A stretch of 64,000 bases of DNA from assembly GCF_030294945.1 (NCBI RefSeq), contig NZ_AP018448.1:9954501-10018500 (forward strand), in the 5' to 3' direction. Position numbers and translations under genes: made by a program. The notes under the pieces are model-generated. The model saw nothing but the letters and a program-made list of their open reading frames with translations, was not told where the DNA came from and searched no databases. Positions 50,346 through 59,596 of this stretch are shown here, piece by piece; the stretch's first letter is position 1; each line of letters begins with the position of its first letter. Source of the DNA: Streptomyces graminofaciens. Lineage in GTDB: Bacteria; Actinomycetota; Actinomycetes; Streptomycetales; Streptomycetaceae.

Positions 50346-51773
50346 ATGGCACGCCATGGGTGGTACTCGGGGGCGGGACGCCGGCGGCTCACCGCCCTGC
50401 TCGGCGTGGGCGTGGTCGCTCTCGTCCTGATCGTGGCCCTGATCAACACACTGCCCGGGGACGGCGGAAGCACCGCCGGCACCTCCCGCGACGGCGACAA
50501 GGTGCACGGCACCCCCGCCGTCCCGCCCGACGACACCGGCCCCTTTGTCGGCTGGGGCTTCACCCACACGCAGTTCAGCGCCGACGAGGGCGACTCCGCC
50601 GCCACCGAGCGCGTGGAGAAACGCCTCGGCGCACAGCCGTTCCCCCAGATCCAGCACATCATGGGCTGGGGCGCCGACAACCCAGAACCGGTCGAGGGCC
50701 GTTACGACTTCGAGGAGATGGACCGGCGTATCGACTTCGTGCGCGCCTCCGGCGGCATCCCGGTGGTCACCCTGTGCTGCGCCCCCGACTGGATGAAGGG
50801 CGGCAGGTCCGGCGCGAACAGCACCGACTGGAGCCAGGACGCCCTGGAGACCGCCCCGGAGCCCGAGCACTACGCGGACTACGCCGCCCTCGCCGCGACC
50901 GTCGCCAAGCGCTACCCCGACGTCCGCCACTTCATCGTCTGGAACGAGTTCAAGGGCTTCTGGAACAACGCAGAGGCCCGCTGGGACTACGAGGGCTACA
51001 CCAAGCTCTACAACCTCGTCCACAAGGCGCTGAAGAAGGTCGACAAGGCCATCATGGTCGGCGGCCCCTATCTGGTCATGGACAGCGTCGACCCACGCCA
51101 GGACGGCGCGTCCACGTCCCTCAAGGGCTCCTGGGGGGCCATGGACCAGCGGGTCCTCGACGCCTTCGACTACTGGAACAAGAACAAGGCCGGCGCGGAC
51201 TTCGTCGTCGTGGACGGCTCCAGCTACACCAAGGACGACGACCTCCTGCCCGACGAGTTCGCGGCCACCGAGAAGTTCACGGCCGTCAGCCGGTGGGTGC
51301 GGGAGCGATCCGACGGACTGCCGCTGTGGTGGGCCGAGTACTACGTCGAGCCGGCCGACGCGAACGACGACCGGGCCGGGTGGTCCGAGACCCGCCGGGT
51401 GGCCGTACAGGCGTCCGGGCTGATCGCCATGGCCAGGGGCGGCGCCACCTCGGGGTTCTACTGGAATCCGGAGGAGGAGAGCGGCGCCGACTGCCCCGGG
51501 TGCCTGTGGACGCCGACCGACACGGAGGACGGCGGCAAGGCGCTCCCCATGTACGACCTGCTCTCCCGGTTCGGCAAGGAGTTCCCGCCGGGCACGGAGT
51601 ACGAGTCGGTGTCCGTCGCCGCCGACGACAAGCCCAACGTCCGCGTGCTCGCCGACGACAAGGCCGTGCTGGTGGTGAACACGCTGGACCGGTCGATCAG
51701 CGCGAAGGTGGACGGGCAGCGGTTCGGGATGGGGGCGTACGAGGTGAAGTGGCTCGAACGACAAGCCGGATGA
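50346..51773 (+). CDS. Membrane-anchored/secreted GH39-like glycosidase
   Basis: 475 residues. One N-terminal transmembrane helix (LGVGVVALVLIVALINTLPG, ~20-39) precedes a TIM-barrel with FVGWGFTHTQFSADEGD, RRIDFVRASGGIPVVTLCCA and the likely acid/base Glu in HFIVWNEFKGFWN, plus nucleophile Glu in PLWWAEYYVE. This is the GH39-type (xylosidase/iduronidase clan A) arrangement. Standing beside the flippase/polymerase, deacetylase and glycosyltransferase genes, it may trim or release the surface polysaccharide. The start is ATG 50346 (or GTG 50343). Confidence 0.78.
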   Translation: MARHGWYSGAGRRRLTALLGVGVVALVLIVALINTLPGDGGSTAGTSRDGDKVHGTPAVPPDDTGPFVGWGFTHTQFSADEGDSAATERVEKRLGAQPFPQIQHIMGWGADNPEPVEGRYDFEEMDRRIDFVRASGGIPVVTLCCAPDWMKGGRSGANSTDWSQDALETAPEPEHYADYAALAATVAKRYPDVRHFIVWNEFKGFWNNAEARWDYEGYTKLYNLVHKALKKVDKAIMVGGPYLVMDSVDPRQDGASTSLKGSWGAMDQRVLDAFDYWNKNKAGADFVVVDGSSYTKDDDLLPDEFAATEKFTAVSRWVRERSDGLPLWWAEYYVEPADANDDRAGWSETRRVAVQASGLIAMARGGATSGFYWNPEEESGADCPGCLWTPTDTEDGGKALPMYDLLSRFGKEFPPGTEYESVSVAADDKPNVRVLADDKAVLVVNTLDRSISAKVDGQRFGMGAYEVKWLERQAG

Positions 51774-51867
51774 GCCACTTCACCCCTGAGCCATCTCACC
51801 CTGAGCCATCTCACTCCTGAGGCAATCTCACTCCCGAGCCATCTCGCTCCTGAGCCGCTTCACCCCT
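51772..51867. repeat. ~16-bp tandem repeat between convergent genes
   Basis: Six units of 15-17 bp built on GAGCCATCTCACTCCT fill the gap between the GH39 stop and the stop of the flippase/polymerase gene. Confidence 0.85.
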
Positions 51868-54800
51868 CAGCCACCGCTGCCACCCATCGTCAGGAACCTC
51901 TGGATCAGCGACGCCAGCAACACCGCCAGCAACGGCAGGCTGAACCAGAAGCTGCCCTGCAGCCACCTCAGCTGCCGCACGCTCGGCCGGACCGCCACCC
52001 GTACGATCTCCCGGGCCGTCAGCAGCACGATCAGGGCGATCGCCGCGAGGCCGCCCACCACCGACCACGGTGTCCAGGTCACCTGAGGGCCGATCGGACC
52101 GGGATCGGCCTTCGCGACCTTGCCCTCCGGCTGCTTGCCCATCGCGTACATGGTCACGTCGTCGTTGGCGAAGACCTTCGTCAGTTCCTCGCGGCGGTCC
52201 AGGTTCTGGATCAGCCGGGACTCCCAGTTCCGGGAGTATCCGATGTCCAGCCGCAGATAGGTGACCTGGCTGCGGTTGATCATCAGATACGAGTTCGGGC
52301 CCGCGTTCTTGAGCGACTTGACCAGGCCCGACACCAGGACGGGGTCGCTCGGCGCGAGCGTCGGCTCGTACTGGACCTTCTCCATGTCCCGCGCCCCCCA
52401 CGGCATCGCGGGTGTCACGTCGTCGACGGGGTCGTCGCTGAGCCACAGCAGCCGTACCGTCGGGTCGTCGTGCGCGTACACGTACTCCATGGCCGCGACC
52501 TCGCCCGTGCGGACGCGCTCGAAGGGCTCGTTGCCCCAGCGGGCCACCAGGAAGCCGCCCATGAGGACGAGCCCGGCCAGCAGCGCGGCCGGCGGGGCGA
52601 GGCTCCCCCGGTCCTTGTCGCGTTCCTTCGCGGTGACACCGGTGCGCGGGAACAGGGCGAGGCCGGCGAGCAGGGCCGCGCCCGGGAGCGCGAACATGAA
52701 GACGCGCAGGGCCATCTCGCCGCCGTACGACTGCATGCCGAAGCCCAGGAACGGGACGAAGGTGAGGACGAGGAGCGAGCGTTCGCGGTACTTGTTCCCG
52801 CGGCGGCGCCAGAAGCCGCAACAGGCCGCCGCCATGACGCTGCCTGCCAGTGCCACGCGCGTGTACAGGACCAGTTTGTGGACCGAGCTGCCTTCTCCGA
52901 TACGGCCGGAGACGGACGAGGTGACGTTGCCGCCGACTCCGCCCACCCCGCCGAAGAGTTCGTCGAAGTGGCCCGACCAGTACGGCTCCGCCAGGAAACC
53001 CACCCACAGCGCGACCAGGACCGCGAAGAGGATCGGCAGGCCGCGCAGTTCGCTGCGGCCGATCAGGACCAGGACCGCCAGGACGCCCAGCATCACGAAC
53101 GGGGTGAGCTGGTGGGCCGGGACCGTCGCCGCGAACAGCGCGATCAGGACCGTCAGCAGGACGGCCTGCTGACGGCGGTCGGTCGGCTCCACCTCCGCCT
53201 CGCCGGGGCGCACCCCGCCCCACAGCATGCGCGGGGCGCGGAACCGGACGAGGAGGATCGCCACGAACGCCAGGTAGAGGAGGTAGGTGAAGCCCTGGGG
53301 GGAGAAGTAGTCCTGGCCCACCCAGCCGCTCAGCACGAAGATCCAGACGCCTGTCCACTTCGCCCGCCAGCCCGCCCGCATCGAGCGGGTGAGCAGGAAC
53401 AGCGGGGCCAGGTACAGGAGCTGCATGGCCGTGGGCCACCAGCGGATGACCTCCGTGAAGTCCTCGACCCCGCAGGCCTCGGCGACGAACGCGGCCGCCG
53501 CGAAGAAGCCCGGCCAGCTCCAGCGGGCGTCCAGGTCGGGGACGGCCGCGCCGGTGCGGTCGATGTGGTCGATGAAGCCCAGGTGCTGCCAGGCCGTGGC
53601 GAAGCGCGGCTCGGTCTCGATCACCGCCGGGAGCGCGTGCAGGGAGAGGACCGTCGCCAGCAGCGTGACGAGGAGCAGCCCCTTGTGCTCGCGGCCCAGC
53701 CACAGCAGCGACGCGAAGACCGTGGCCAGCAGCGCGGCCCCGACGAGGGTCGGCGTCGGCAGTACGGAGATCAGGCCGAGCCCGTCCATCCGGTCCAGGT
53801 CGGCGTCGTCCAGCGCGAGCGCGGGCACCCAGTACAGCAGCAGCGCGGAGAGCAGCAGAACGCCGAGGACCACACCGGTGCTGGTGGGGTGCGGCAGGCG
53901 GTCACGGAGGGGCACGCGCCGGTGCTCCTCGCGCACGGCCGGGGTACCGGTGGGCGGGGTACCGGGGCCGGGGCGTACCTCCGGGCGGCGCTCCACATGG
54001 TCGAAGTCGACGTGGACGCCGAGCGCGAGGGTGTCCGGGTCGAGCCGCCGGGCCCAGGCGCGGCTCTGCCGCTTCGCCGCCGACGCCACCCGGCCCAGAT
54101 CGGCGAGGTCGCCGTCCGGGGCCGCGTCCTCGGGGACCTCGGCGGGCGGCGCGGTCCGCACGATCCTGTACAGCTTGGGCGCGGCGATCAGCACGATCAC
54201 CGCGAGGCTGGAGATCTCGGCGACGCCCGCGCCGGTCAGCCCCATACGGGGGAGCAGGAGCACGGTCAGGCCGAGCACCAGCACACAGAGCAGGCCCTGC
54301 AGCCAGGCGAGTCCCGCCGTACGGCTCTGGGCGCGCAGTACCGCGAAGTACGTCTCCATCACGACCCGCAGCGCCGCACCGACCGCGAACCAGCGCAGCA
54401 GCGGGGTCGCCGCGTCCGCGTACCCCTGCCCGAAGACGGCCAGGATCCAGGGCGCCCCGAAGAACAGCACCGCGCACACCGGCAGCATCAGCCGGGCCAT
54501 CCGCTTCAGCGCCGCCCGTGTGTTGGCGGCCAGCCGTGCCGGGGCGTGCGAGCCCTCCACGGTCAGCGAGGCGCCCATGTTGATGGCGAGCAGATTGACC
54601 GTGCCGCCGATGGTGGTGGTGATGTAGAAGTACGCGTTGTCCGCCGAGCCGACCTGCGCGGCGACGATCACCGGGACCAGATAGACGACCGCCAGCGAGA
54701 ACAGCGAGCCGGTGTAGTCGCCCGCCAGGAAGCGGCCGATCTCCCTTGTCGAGAGCGGCTTCGCATGGTCCTCCGTCGCCTTCACGTGCTTCGGGACCAG

Positions 54801-55502
54801 ACGGCGGAAGACCAGCAGGCCCAGCGGCAGCACGGACATCCCGATCGCCGCGACCCATGACACGAACACGCCCGTGGTGGGGATCGCGGCGGCGAAGGCG
54901 ACCAGCAGCACGAGCTTGACCGCCGAGAACACGGTGTTGCCGACGGGCACCCAGACCGCGCTGCGCAGCCCGGTCAGCACCCCGTCCTGAAGGGTCAGCA
55001 GCGACCAGGCCACGACGGCGAGAACGAAGCCGAGTCCATTGAGCGGACCGTGCAGGAAGCGGTACGAGGGCCCCCACACGTTCAGCGTGAGCAGGAACAC
55101 CACGGCCGCGCACGCCACGACCACCGAACTACCCGCGTACGTACGGAAGACGAGCCGCCCCGTGGCCCGCCCCGCGACGGGGACGAAGCGGGCCAGGGCG
55201 CCCGTCAGCGTCACCGCGGTGAGCCCGGCGAGGAGCTTCATCGCGGCGATCGCGGCGGAGCCCTGCCCTACGGCGGCCTCGGAGTAGTAGCGGGCGGCGG
55301 CCAGCCAGAAGCCGAGGCCAAGGACGGCCGAGATACCGGTGTTGAGCATCAGGGCGTAGGCGTTGCGGAACAGCTGGTCGCCCCCCGCCCCCGAGCCGAG
55401 GCCGGGCAGCCGCAGCCGGCGGCCGGAGCGCGGCTGCGCCTGCCCGGCCTCGGACTTCGTGGTCTCGTCCTCGGGTGTCGTGGTGGTCGTCGTGTCAGAC
55501 AC
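51867..55502 (-). CDS. Fused polysaccharide flippase (Wzx-like) and polymerase/membrane protein (Wzy-like)
   Basis: 1211 residues. Residues ~40-460 form a MOP/MATE-like flippase with ~12-14 helices (FRNAYALMLNTGISAVLGLG, ITTTIGGTVNLLAINMGASL). After a ~110-residue linker (LDPDTLALGVHVDFDHVERR) there is a second block (~570-1200) of about 12 helices with large loops, such as DYFSPQGFTYLLYLAFVAIL and AEPYWSGHFDELFGGVGGVG. This resembles O-antigen polymerase or membrane glycosyltransferase architecture. GTG 55502 overlaps the deacetylase stop by 8 bases (GTGTCTGA), and the gene ends the operon. The pairing suggests export and polymerisation of a surface glycan by one polypeptide; catalytic residues cannot be assigned by eye. 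Confidence 0.75.
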   Translation of the reverse strand: MSDTTTTTTPEDETTKSEAGQAQPRSGRRLRLPGLGSGAGGDQLFRNAYALMLNTGISAVLGLGFWLAAARYYSEAAVGQGSAAIAAMKLLAGLTAVTLTGALARFVPVAGRATGRLVFRTYAGSSVVVACAAVVFLLTLNVWGPSYRFLHGPLNGLGFVLAVVAWSLLTLQDGVLTGLRSAVWVPVGNTVFSAVKLVLLVAFAAAIPTTGVFVSWVAAIGMSVLPLGLLVFRRLVPKHVKATEDHAKPLSTREIGRFLAGDYTGSLFSLAVVYLVPVIVAAQVGSADNAYFYITTTIGGTVNLLAINMGASLTVEGSHAPARLAANTRAALKRMARLMLPVCAVLFFGAPWILAVFGQGYADAATPLLRWFAVGAALRVVMETYFAVLRAQSRTAGLAWLQGLLCVLVLGLTVLLLPRMGLTGAGVAEISSLAVIVLIAAPKLYRIVRTAPPAEVPEDAAPDGDLADLGRVASAAKRQSRAWARRLDPDTLALGVHVDFDHVERRPEVRPGPGTPPTGTPAVREEHRRVPLRDRLPHPTSTGVVLGVLLLSALLLYWVPALALDDADLDRMDGLGLISVLPTPTLVGAALLATVFASLLWLGREHKGLLLVTLLATVLSLHALPAVIETEPRFATAWQHLGFIDHIDRTGAAVPDLDARWSWPGFFAAAAFVAEACGVEDFTEVIRWWPTAMQLLYLAPLFLLTRSMRAGWRAKWTGVWIFVLSGWVGQDYFSPQGFTYLLYLAFVAILLVRFRAPRMLWGGVRPGEAEVEPTDRRQQAVLLTVLIALFAATVPAHQLTPFVMLGVLAVLVLIGRSELRGLPILFAVLVALWVGFLAEPYWSGHFDELFGGVGGVGGNVTSSVSGRIGEGSSVHKLVLYTRVALAGSVMAAACCGFWRRRGNKYRERSLLVLTFVPFLGFGMQSYGGEMALRVFMFALPGAALLAGLALFPRTGVTAKERDKDRGSLAPPAALLAGLVLMGGFLVARWGNEPFERVRTGEVAAMEYVYAHDDPTVRLLWLSDDPVDDVTPAMPWGARDMEKVQYEPTLAPSDPVLVSGLVKSLKNAGPNSYLMINRSQVTYLRLDIGYSRNWESRLIQNLDRREELTKVFANDDVTMYAMGKQPEGKVAKADPGPIGPQVTWTPWSVVGGLAAIALIVLLTAREIVRVAVRPSVRQLRWLQGSFWFSLPLLAVLLASLIQRFLTMGGSGG

Positions 55503-56292
55503 GGGAACGGATGGCCTTCCGGACCTGTCGTGCTCTTCGGACCATGGTGTAGCCCCTGGTGAGGGCCCGGTCCCGGGCGAAGGTGCGGGCGACCGCACGG
55601 CCTTCCACCAGCCGCTCGAACTCCTCGACCCCGGTGGCGCGCCGCACGGTGACCCGCTGGAGCGCGTACGGGCCCTGGCGGCGCCGGGCGAGCCCGTTTC
55701 CCACGGCGAGCGACTGGGCGAACCCGGCCGCGCGCACCGCGACCCGCACCCGGCGGCTGGAGTAGCCGTACGGGTAGGCGAAGGAGACGGGCCGGGTGCC
55801 CAGTTCCTCGGCGATGAGCCGGTGGCAGTGGGTCAGTTCGAAGCGGAGCGAGCCGTCGTCGAGCTGGTCGAGCTGGGGATGGGTGTGGCTGTGGCCGCCG
55901 ATCTCGAACCCCGCGGCGGCGAGCTCGCGCACCTGGTCCCAGCCGAGCATGGTGTCGAGGCCGCCGCCGTTGTCGTACGGGCCCCGGAGCCAGCCCGTGG
56001 AGACGAACAGGGTGGACGCGAAGCCGTGCTTGGCGAGGACCGGCAGGGCGTGGCGGTGCACACCCTCGTAGCCGTCGTCGAAGGTGATCAGTACGGGCCG
56101 GGCGGGCAGACTCCGGCCCGATCGCCAACTCGCCCCCAGATCAGCGGTGTTGACGGGGGTGAAGCCCCGGTCGCCGAGCAGCGCCATCTGTTCCGCGAAC
56201 GCCTCCGGGGTCACCGAAAGGGCCCTCGTCGCGTCGTTGGGCGCGGTGGCGACCGAGTGGTACATCAGGATCGGTACGGCAGTGTCCGTCAT
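55495..56292 (-). CDS. Polysaccharide deacetylase (CE4, NodB-like)
   Basis: 265 residues. Motif 1 is PVLITFDDGYEGVHRHALPV (with DD), motif 2 IGGHSHTHPQLDQL (HSHTHP), motif 3 SFAYPYGYSS. ILMYHSVATAPNDATRALSV at the N-terminus is typical of the PgaB/IcaB-like group. The late motifs (DTxxW, LxxH) are not evident. No signal peptide is visible, so it may act in the cytoplasm on lipid-linked sugars. ATG 56292 overlaps the GT2 stop (ATGA), and its own 3' end overlaps the flippase gene. Confidence 0.83.
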   Translation of the reverse strand: MTDTAVPILMYHSVATAPNDATRALSVTPEAFAEQMALLGDRGFTPVNTADLGASWRSGRSLPARPVLITFDDGYEGVHRHALPVLAKHGFASTLFVSTGWLRGPYDNGGGLDTMLGWDQVRELAAAGFEIGGHSHTHPQLDQLDDGSLRFELTHCHRLIAEELGTRPVSFAYPYGYSSRRVRVAVRAAGFAQSLAVGNGLARRRQGPYALQRVTVRRATGVEEFERLVEGRAVARTFARDRALTRGYTMVRRARQVRKAIRSRV

Positions 56293-57284
56293 CGCGAGCC
56301 GCCCTCGCCGCCCGGGATCACGGCCACCGGGAACGAGACGTCGCACCTACGGGCCCGGACGCGCCCGACAACGTACCCCCCGGCCGCCGCGGCCACCCCC
56401 GCGACGATGGCACCGGCCCGGCCCGCGCCCCCCGAGCGGCCGAGCAGCGCGTCCCGCAGCCCGCGCGCCACCCCGGCGGGCAGTACCCGGGTGGTGTACC
56501 GGCGCTCCGACTCCAGCGCCTTGGCGGCGCCGACGCTCCGGGCGACGAGGGCCTTCGACAGCCCCTCGGCGTATGCGCGCGTGTGAAAGTACCCGAAGCG
56601 CGTCCGCAGGTCGGGCACCCGGTGGTGGATCACCGCGCGGTCGTCCAGCAGCAGGATCGCGTCCGGTCTGGCGCGGCTGAGGCGGATGCACAGCTCCGTC
56701 TCCTCGCAGCCCAGTGGGCGTTTGTCGCCGTCGCGGCCGATGCCCGTGGCGAAGCCGCCGGCCGCGTCGAACGCCGTACGGCGGAACGAGGCGTTGCCGC
56801 CGAGGACGTTGCGGACCTCGGCGCGCCCGGTCGGCAGGCCCTTGTACGCGCAACCCACCACCCAGTCGAACTCCTCCGGGAACCAGACCGGGCGGCGGCC
56901 CGACGCCCAGACGGGCACCGTACGGCCGCCGACGGCCATGACCCGGGGGTCGGTGTACCCCTCGACGAAGAAGCGCAGCCAGTCGCGCTCGGCCACGGCG
57001 TCGTCGTCGAGGAAGGCGATGATCTCGCCGTACGAGGCGGCGATGCCCGTGTTGCGGCCCGCGGACAGACCGCGGGGGCCCGCGTTGGCGAGCACCCGTA
57101 CCTCATCGACCTCCTTGTACTCCCCGGTCAAACGCTCCAGCAGGGCCTGGTTGTGGTCCACCACCAGGAGCGTCTCCAGGGCCGGCCGGGACTGTGCGCG
57201 CACCGAGGCGACCGCCGCGAGGATGTCCTCCCAGCGGTCCTCGGTGTACGCGCAGACGACGACCGAGACGGCCGGCTCGTTCAA
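56289..57284 (-). CDS. GT2 glycosyltransferase
   Basis: 331 residues, a GT-A fold family 2 enzyme. It has SVVVCAYTEDRWEDILAAVA, NAGPRGLSAGRNTGIAASYG and the metal-binding FLDDDAVAERDW, then GGNASFRRTAFDAAGGF and CEETELCIRLSRA, which holds the ED acceptor-site motif. A C-terminal hydrophobic stretch (AGAIVAGVAAAAGGYVVG, ~300-317) suggests membrane association. TTG 57284 is the start (GGAG 8 bases upstream) and overlaps the previous stop (TTGA). The sugar is unknown. Confidence 0.85.
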   Translation of the reverse strand: MNEPAVSVVVCAYTEDRWEDILAAVASVRAQSRPALETLLVVDHNQALLERLTGEYKEVDEVRVLANAGPRGLSAGRNTGIAASYGEIIAFLDDDAVAERDWLRFFVEGYTDPRVMAVGGRTVPVWASGRRPVWFPEEFDWVVGCAYKGLPTGRAEVRNVLGGNASFRRTAFDAAGGFATGIGRDGDKRPLGCEETELCIRLSRARPDAILLLDDRAVIHHRVPDLRTRFGYFHTRAYAEGLSKALVARSVGAAKALESERRYTTRVLPAGVARGLRDALLGRSGGAGRAGAIVAGVAAAAGGYVVGRVRARRCDVSFPVAVIPGGEGGSR

Positions 57285-58099
57285 GACGACTCTCCCTCAC
57301 CGGCGGTGAGCATCGTCGCGCGTGAACGGCCCCGCAGCTCGCGCCGGTTGGAGCGCTCCTTGAGGATCACCTTCAGTACCCGGAGCCCGTCGCGCACGGC
57401 CCGCAGATTGCTCGCGCCGTGGATGCGCAGATACTCGTGGCTCGGGATCTCCTGGACCTTCAGGCCCGCCTTGACGACCCGGATGTTCATCAGGGTCTCC
57501 ACCTCGAAACCGGTGCAGTCGAGGTCGATCTTGTCCAGGCAGTGCCGCCAGAACGCGTTGTAGCCGTAGCAGAGATCGGTGTAGCGGGCGCCGAACTTGC
57601 GGTTCACGGTGGTGCACAGCGCCCAGTTGCCGAGTTTGCGGATCAGGGTCATGTCGTCGGTGCCGCCGCCGTTGGCGAAGCGGGAGCCCTTGGCGAAGTC
57701 GGCGCCCGAGACCAGGGCGGAGACGTACGACACGATCTCGTGGCCGTTGGCCGAGCCGTCCGCGTCGACCATCACGATGATGTCGCCGGTGCACGCCTCG
57801 AACCCGGTGATCAGGGCGTCCCCCTTGCCCTTCCCCCGCTGCGGCACGACCTTGACGTTCGGCCACAGCCCACGGGCCACCTCGACGGTGTCGTCCGTGG
57901 AGTTGCCGTCGACCAGCACCACCTCGTGGATCCAGCCGGGCAGTGTCCTGAAGACGTACGGAAGATTCTCCGCCTCGTTCATGGCGGGGATCACGACGCT
58001 CACGGGCGGCGCGATCGCCAGATGGGTGGTGATCGGTCGGTACCTGCCGGCCGCGGACTGCTGATCATCCGGTTTGGCCGGGCGCAGAGCTGAGCTCAT
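57281..58099 (-). CDS. GT2 glycosyltransferase, polyprenyl-phosphate sugar synthase-like
   Basis: 272 residues. A GT2 domain opens VSVVIPAMNEAENLPYVF, with LVDGNSTDDTVEVA, GKGDALITGFEACTGD and VMVDADGSANGHEI. The DPM1-like GSRFANGGGTDDMTLIRKLG and YTDLCYGYNAFWR are typical of dolichyl/polyprenyl-phosphate-mannose- or glucose-type synthases. The C-terminus is basic and lacks membrane helices. It is the first gene of a four-gene overlapping set (this gene, GT2, CE4, flippase/polymerase), with AGGG near the ATG at 58099. It probably starts the lipid-linked sugar step. Confidence 0.84.
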   Translation of the reverse strand: MSSALRPAKPDDQQSAAGRYRPITTHLAIAPPVSVVIPAMNEAENLPYVFRTLPGWIHEVVLVDGNSTDDTVEVARGLWPNVKVVPQRGKGKGDALITGFEACTGDIIVMVDADGSANGHEIVSYVSALVSGADFAKGSRFANGGGTDDMTLIRKLGNWALCTTVNRKFGARYTDLCYGYNAFWRHCLDKIDLDCTGFEVETLMNIRVVKAGLKVQEIPSHEYLRIHGASNLRAVRDGLRVLKVILKERSNRRELRGRSRATMLTAGEGESS

Positions 58100-58470
58100 G
58101 AGTCTGGTCCCTCTCGTCCGGTGGACCGCCCGCCCCCGGGCGGTCCGGCTCTTCGTCCGGTTCGAAAGGGGGGTTTCTCACTCACGGCATGCGAATGCGA
58201 TCTCCGTTCCGAGGTCGATTCCCGATCTTTCGCGCATGCCGGGTGAGCTGGTAAAGCTGGCCGACTATCAGAAGTCGGTAGTCGGTTGCGCGGCACGACT
58301 CGGTGAACGGAACACGGTCACCGAGCACGGCACCCCCCTGCCGCGCCCCGCGCCGGAACCATCGCGGTCCTCGAGCCCCTCCCTTGGTGCCGCGTGATGG
58401 TGGTCCGATGCGGGTGGATGTACGACGGTATTGATGATTGAGCCCGTATGGCAAGACCTACTACTAGACC
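58100..58470. other. Upstream region of the polysaccharide operon
   Basis: 371 bases between the GT2 start (minus) and the stop of the acyltransferase gene (also minus). It holds the operon promoter. The inverted repeat CCGACTA...TAGTCGG (58260-58283) could be an operator or terminator. The AT-rich stretch 58430-58490 lies near the acyltransferase stop. No gene is supported. Confidence 0.4.
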
Positions 58471-59592
58471 TCACGTTTTTGTTGTTGTGTCCGTTATTCG
58501 CCGTCCCGAGCGGATTTTGCCCATCCGCTTAAGGAGTTTGTCCGCCGGTTCGAACAGTTCCGGTCGGCCCACCACCGCGTTGCGCAGCGCTCGCACCGGG
58601 GCCCGTCGAGCCCGGTGACCGAGCGCCACCGGATGGCGCCGGCCGACCCACCCCTCCGACACGGCGAGCTCGCGTGTCTTGAGGGAGTCCTTGTACTCCT
58701 TCTGGCCCCGGCCGAGGTCCAGATACGCGATGCCGTCGGCGGCGGCCGCCTCGGCCATGCGCAGGTGCAGGATCAGGCCCGGGGAGTACTTCGCGTACGC
58801 CGTGTCGTACGCGGGGAACCAGCACGCCAGCACCCGCTCGGTGCGCAGCCCGAAGTGGGCCGCGACCGGCTTGCCGTCGGCGTACAGCACCGACAGGATC
58901 CCGGCGAACGGCTCGGAGCGGGTGTGGAACAACTGCCGGGCGAGGCGGTTGATCCACGGGTGCGCGAAGCGGTCGCTGCGGCCGGTCCTGCGGTACTGCG
59001 CGGATTTCCACGCCATGAGGGCGCGCAGCGCCTGCGGGTCGCGCTCGTCGTGCACATAGCGCACGTCGGCGGCGTCCCGGCCGAGTCTGCGCTCCTTGGC
59101 GAGCGTGGTCCTGGTGAACTTGGGCGACCGCGCCCGCAGCTGCGTCAGATACACCTCGTAACCCTGGTCCACGTCCATGACCGGCGACGGGTACGTGCCG
59201 GCGGCGTGCGGCTCGAACGGGGTCTGGCCCTCCGTCAGGTGGTCGAACTCCCACACCGCGAGCCCGCAGGCCCGCAGCAGTTCCCTCGCGTCCCAGGTGA
59301 AGCCGGGCCGGTGCACCACGCCCTGGCAGTCCGAGACGCCGAGGCCCACGGCCCGGCCGACGCCGGCGGTGGTTCTCTGGTACGGGAAGAACGCGGCCGG
59401 CTCGCCGTCCTCCCGTACGACCGCGATCCGCACCCCGCGTCGGCAGCGGCCCACCGCGAGGGCGAACTCGGGCGACAGGAAGGGGTTCGCCAGTTCGGGC
59501 GAGCCGTTGAGATGGGCCTTCGACTGCAGGGCGGTCCAGGCCGCCCGGTCGGCGGCGTTCAGTTCGCCGGGGCGGTACACGGTGATGTCCAC
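58471..59592 (-). CDS. CelD/BcsL-like GNAT acyltransferase
   Basis: 373 residues. The N-terminal half has the CelD-like FLSPEFALAVGRCRRGVRIA and FFPYQRTTAGVGRAVGLGVS. The C-terminal GNAT half has GILSVLYADGKPVAAHFGLR and GLILHLRMAEAAAADGIAYL with DLGRGQKEYKDSLKTRE. These proteins (acetyltransferases of the cellulose-biosynthesis CelD family, related to FemAB) modify polysaccharides or other acceptors. The gene is separated from the small membrane-protein gene by 4 bases and is transcribed with it, toward the polysaccharide operon. Confidence 0.78.
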   Translation of the reverse strand: MDITVYRPGELNAADRAAWTALQSKAHLNGSPELANPFLSPEFALAVGRCRRGVRIAVVREDGEPAAFFPYQRTTAGVGRAVGLGVSDCQGVVHRPGFTWDARELLRACGLAVWEFDHLTEGQTPFEPHAAGTYPSPVMDVDQGYEVYLTQLRARSPKFTRTTLAKERRLGRDAADVRYVHDERDPQALRALMAWKSAQYRRTGRSDRFAHPWINRLARQLFHTRSEPFAGILSVLYADGKPVAAHFGLRTERVLACWFPAYDTAYAKYSPGLILHLRMAEAAAADGIAYLDLGRGQKEYKDSLKTRELAVSEGWVGRRHPVALGHRARRAPVRALRNAVVGRPELFEPADKLLKRMGKIRSGRRITDTTTKT

Positions 59593-59596
59593 GTCT

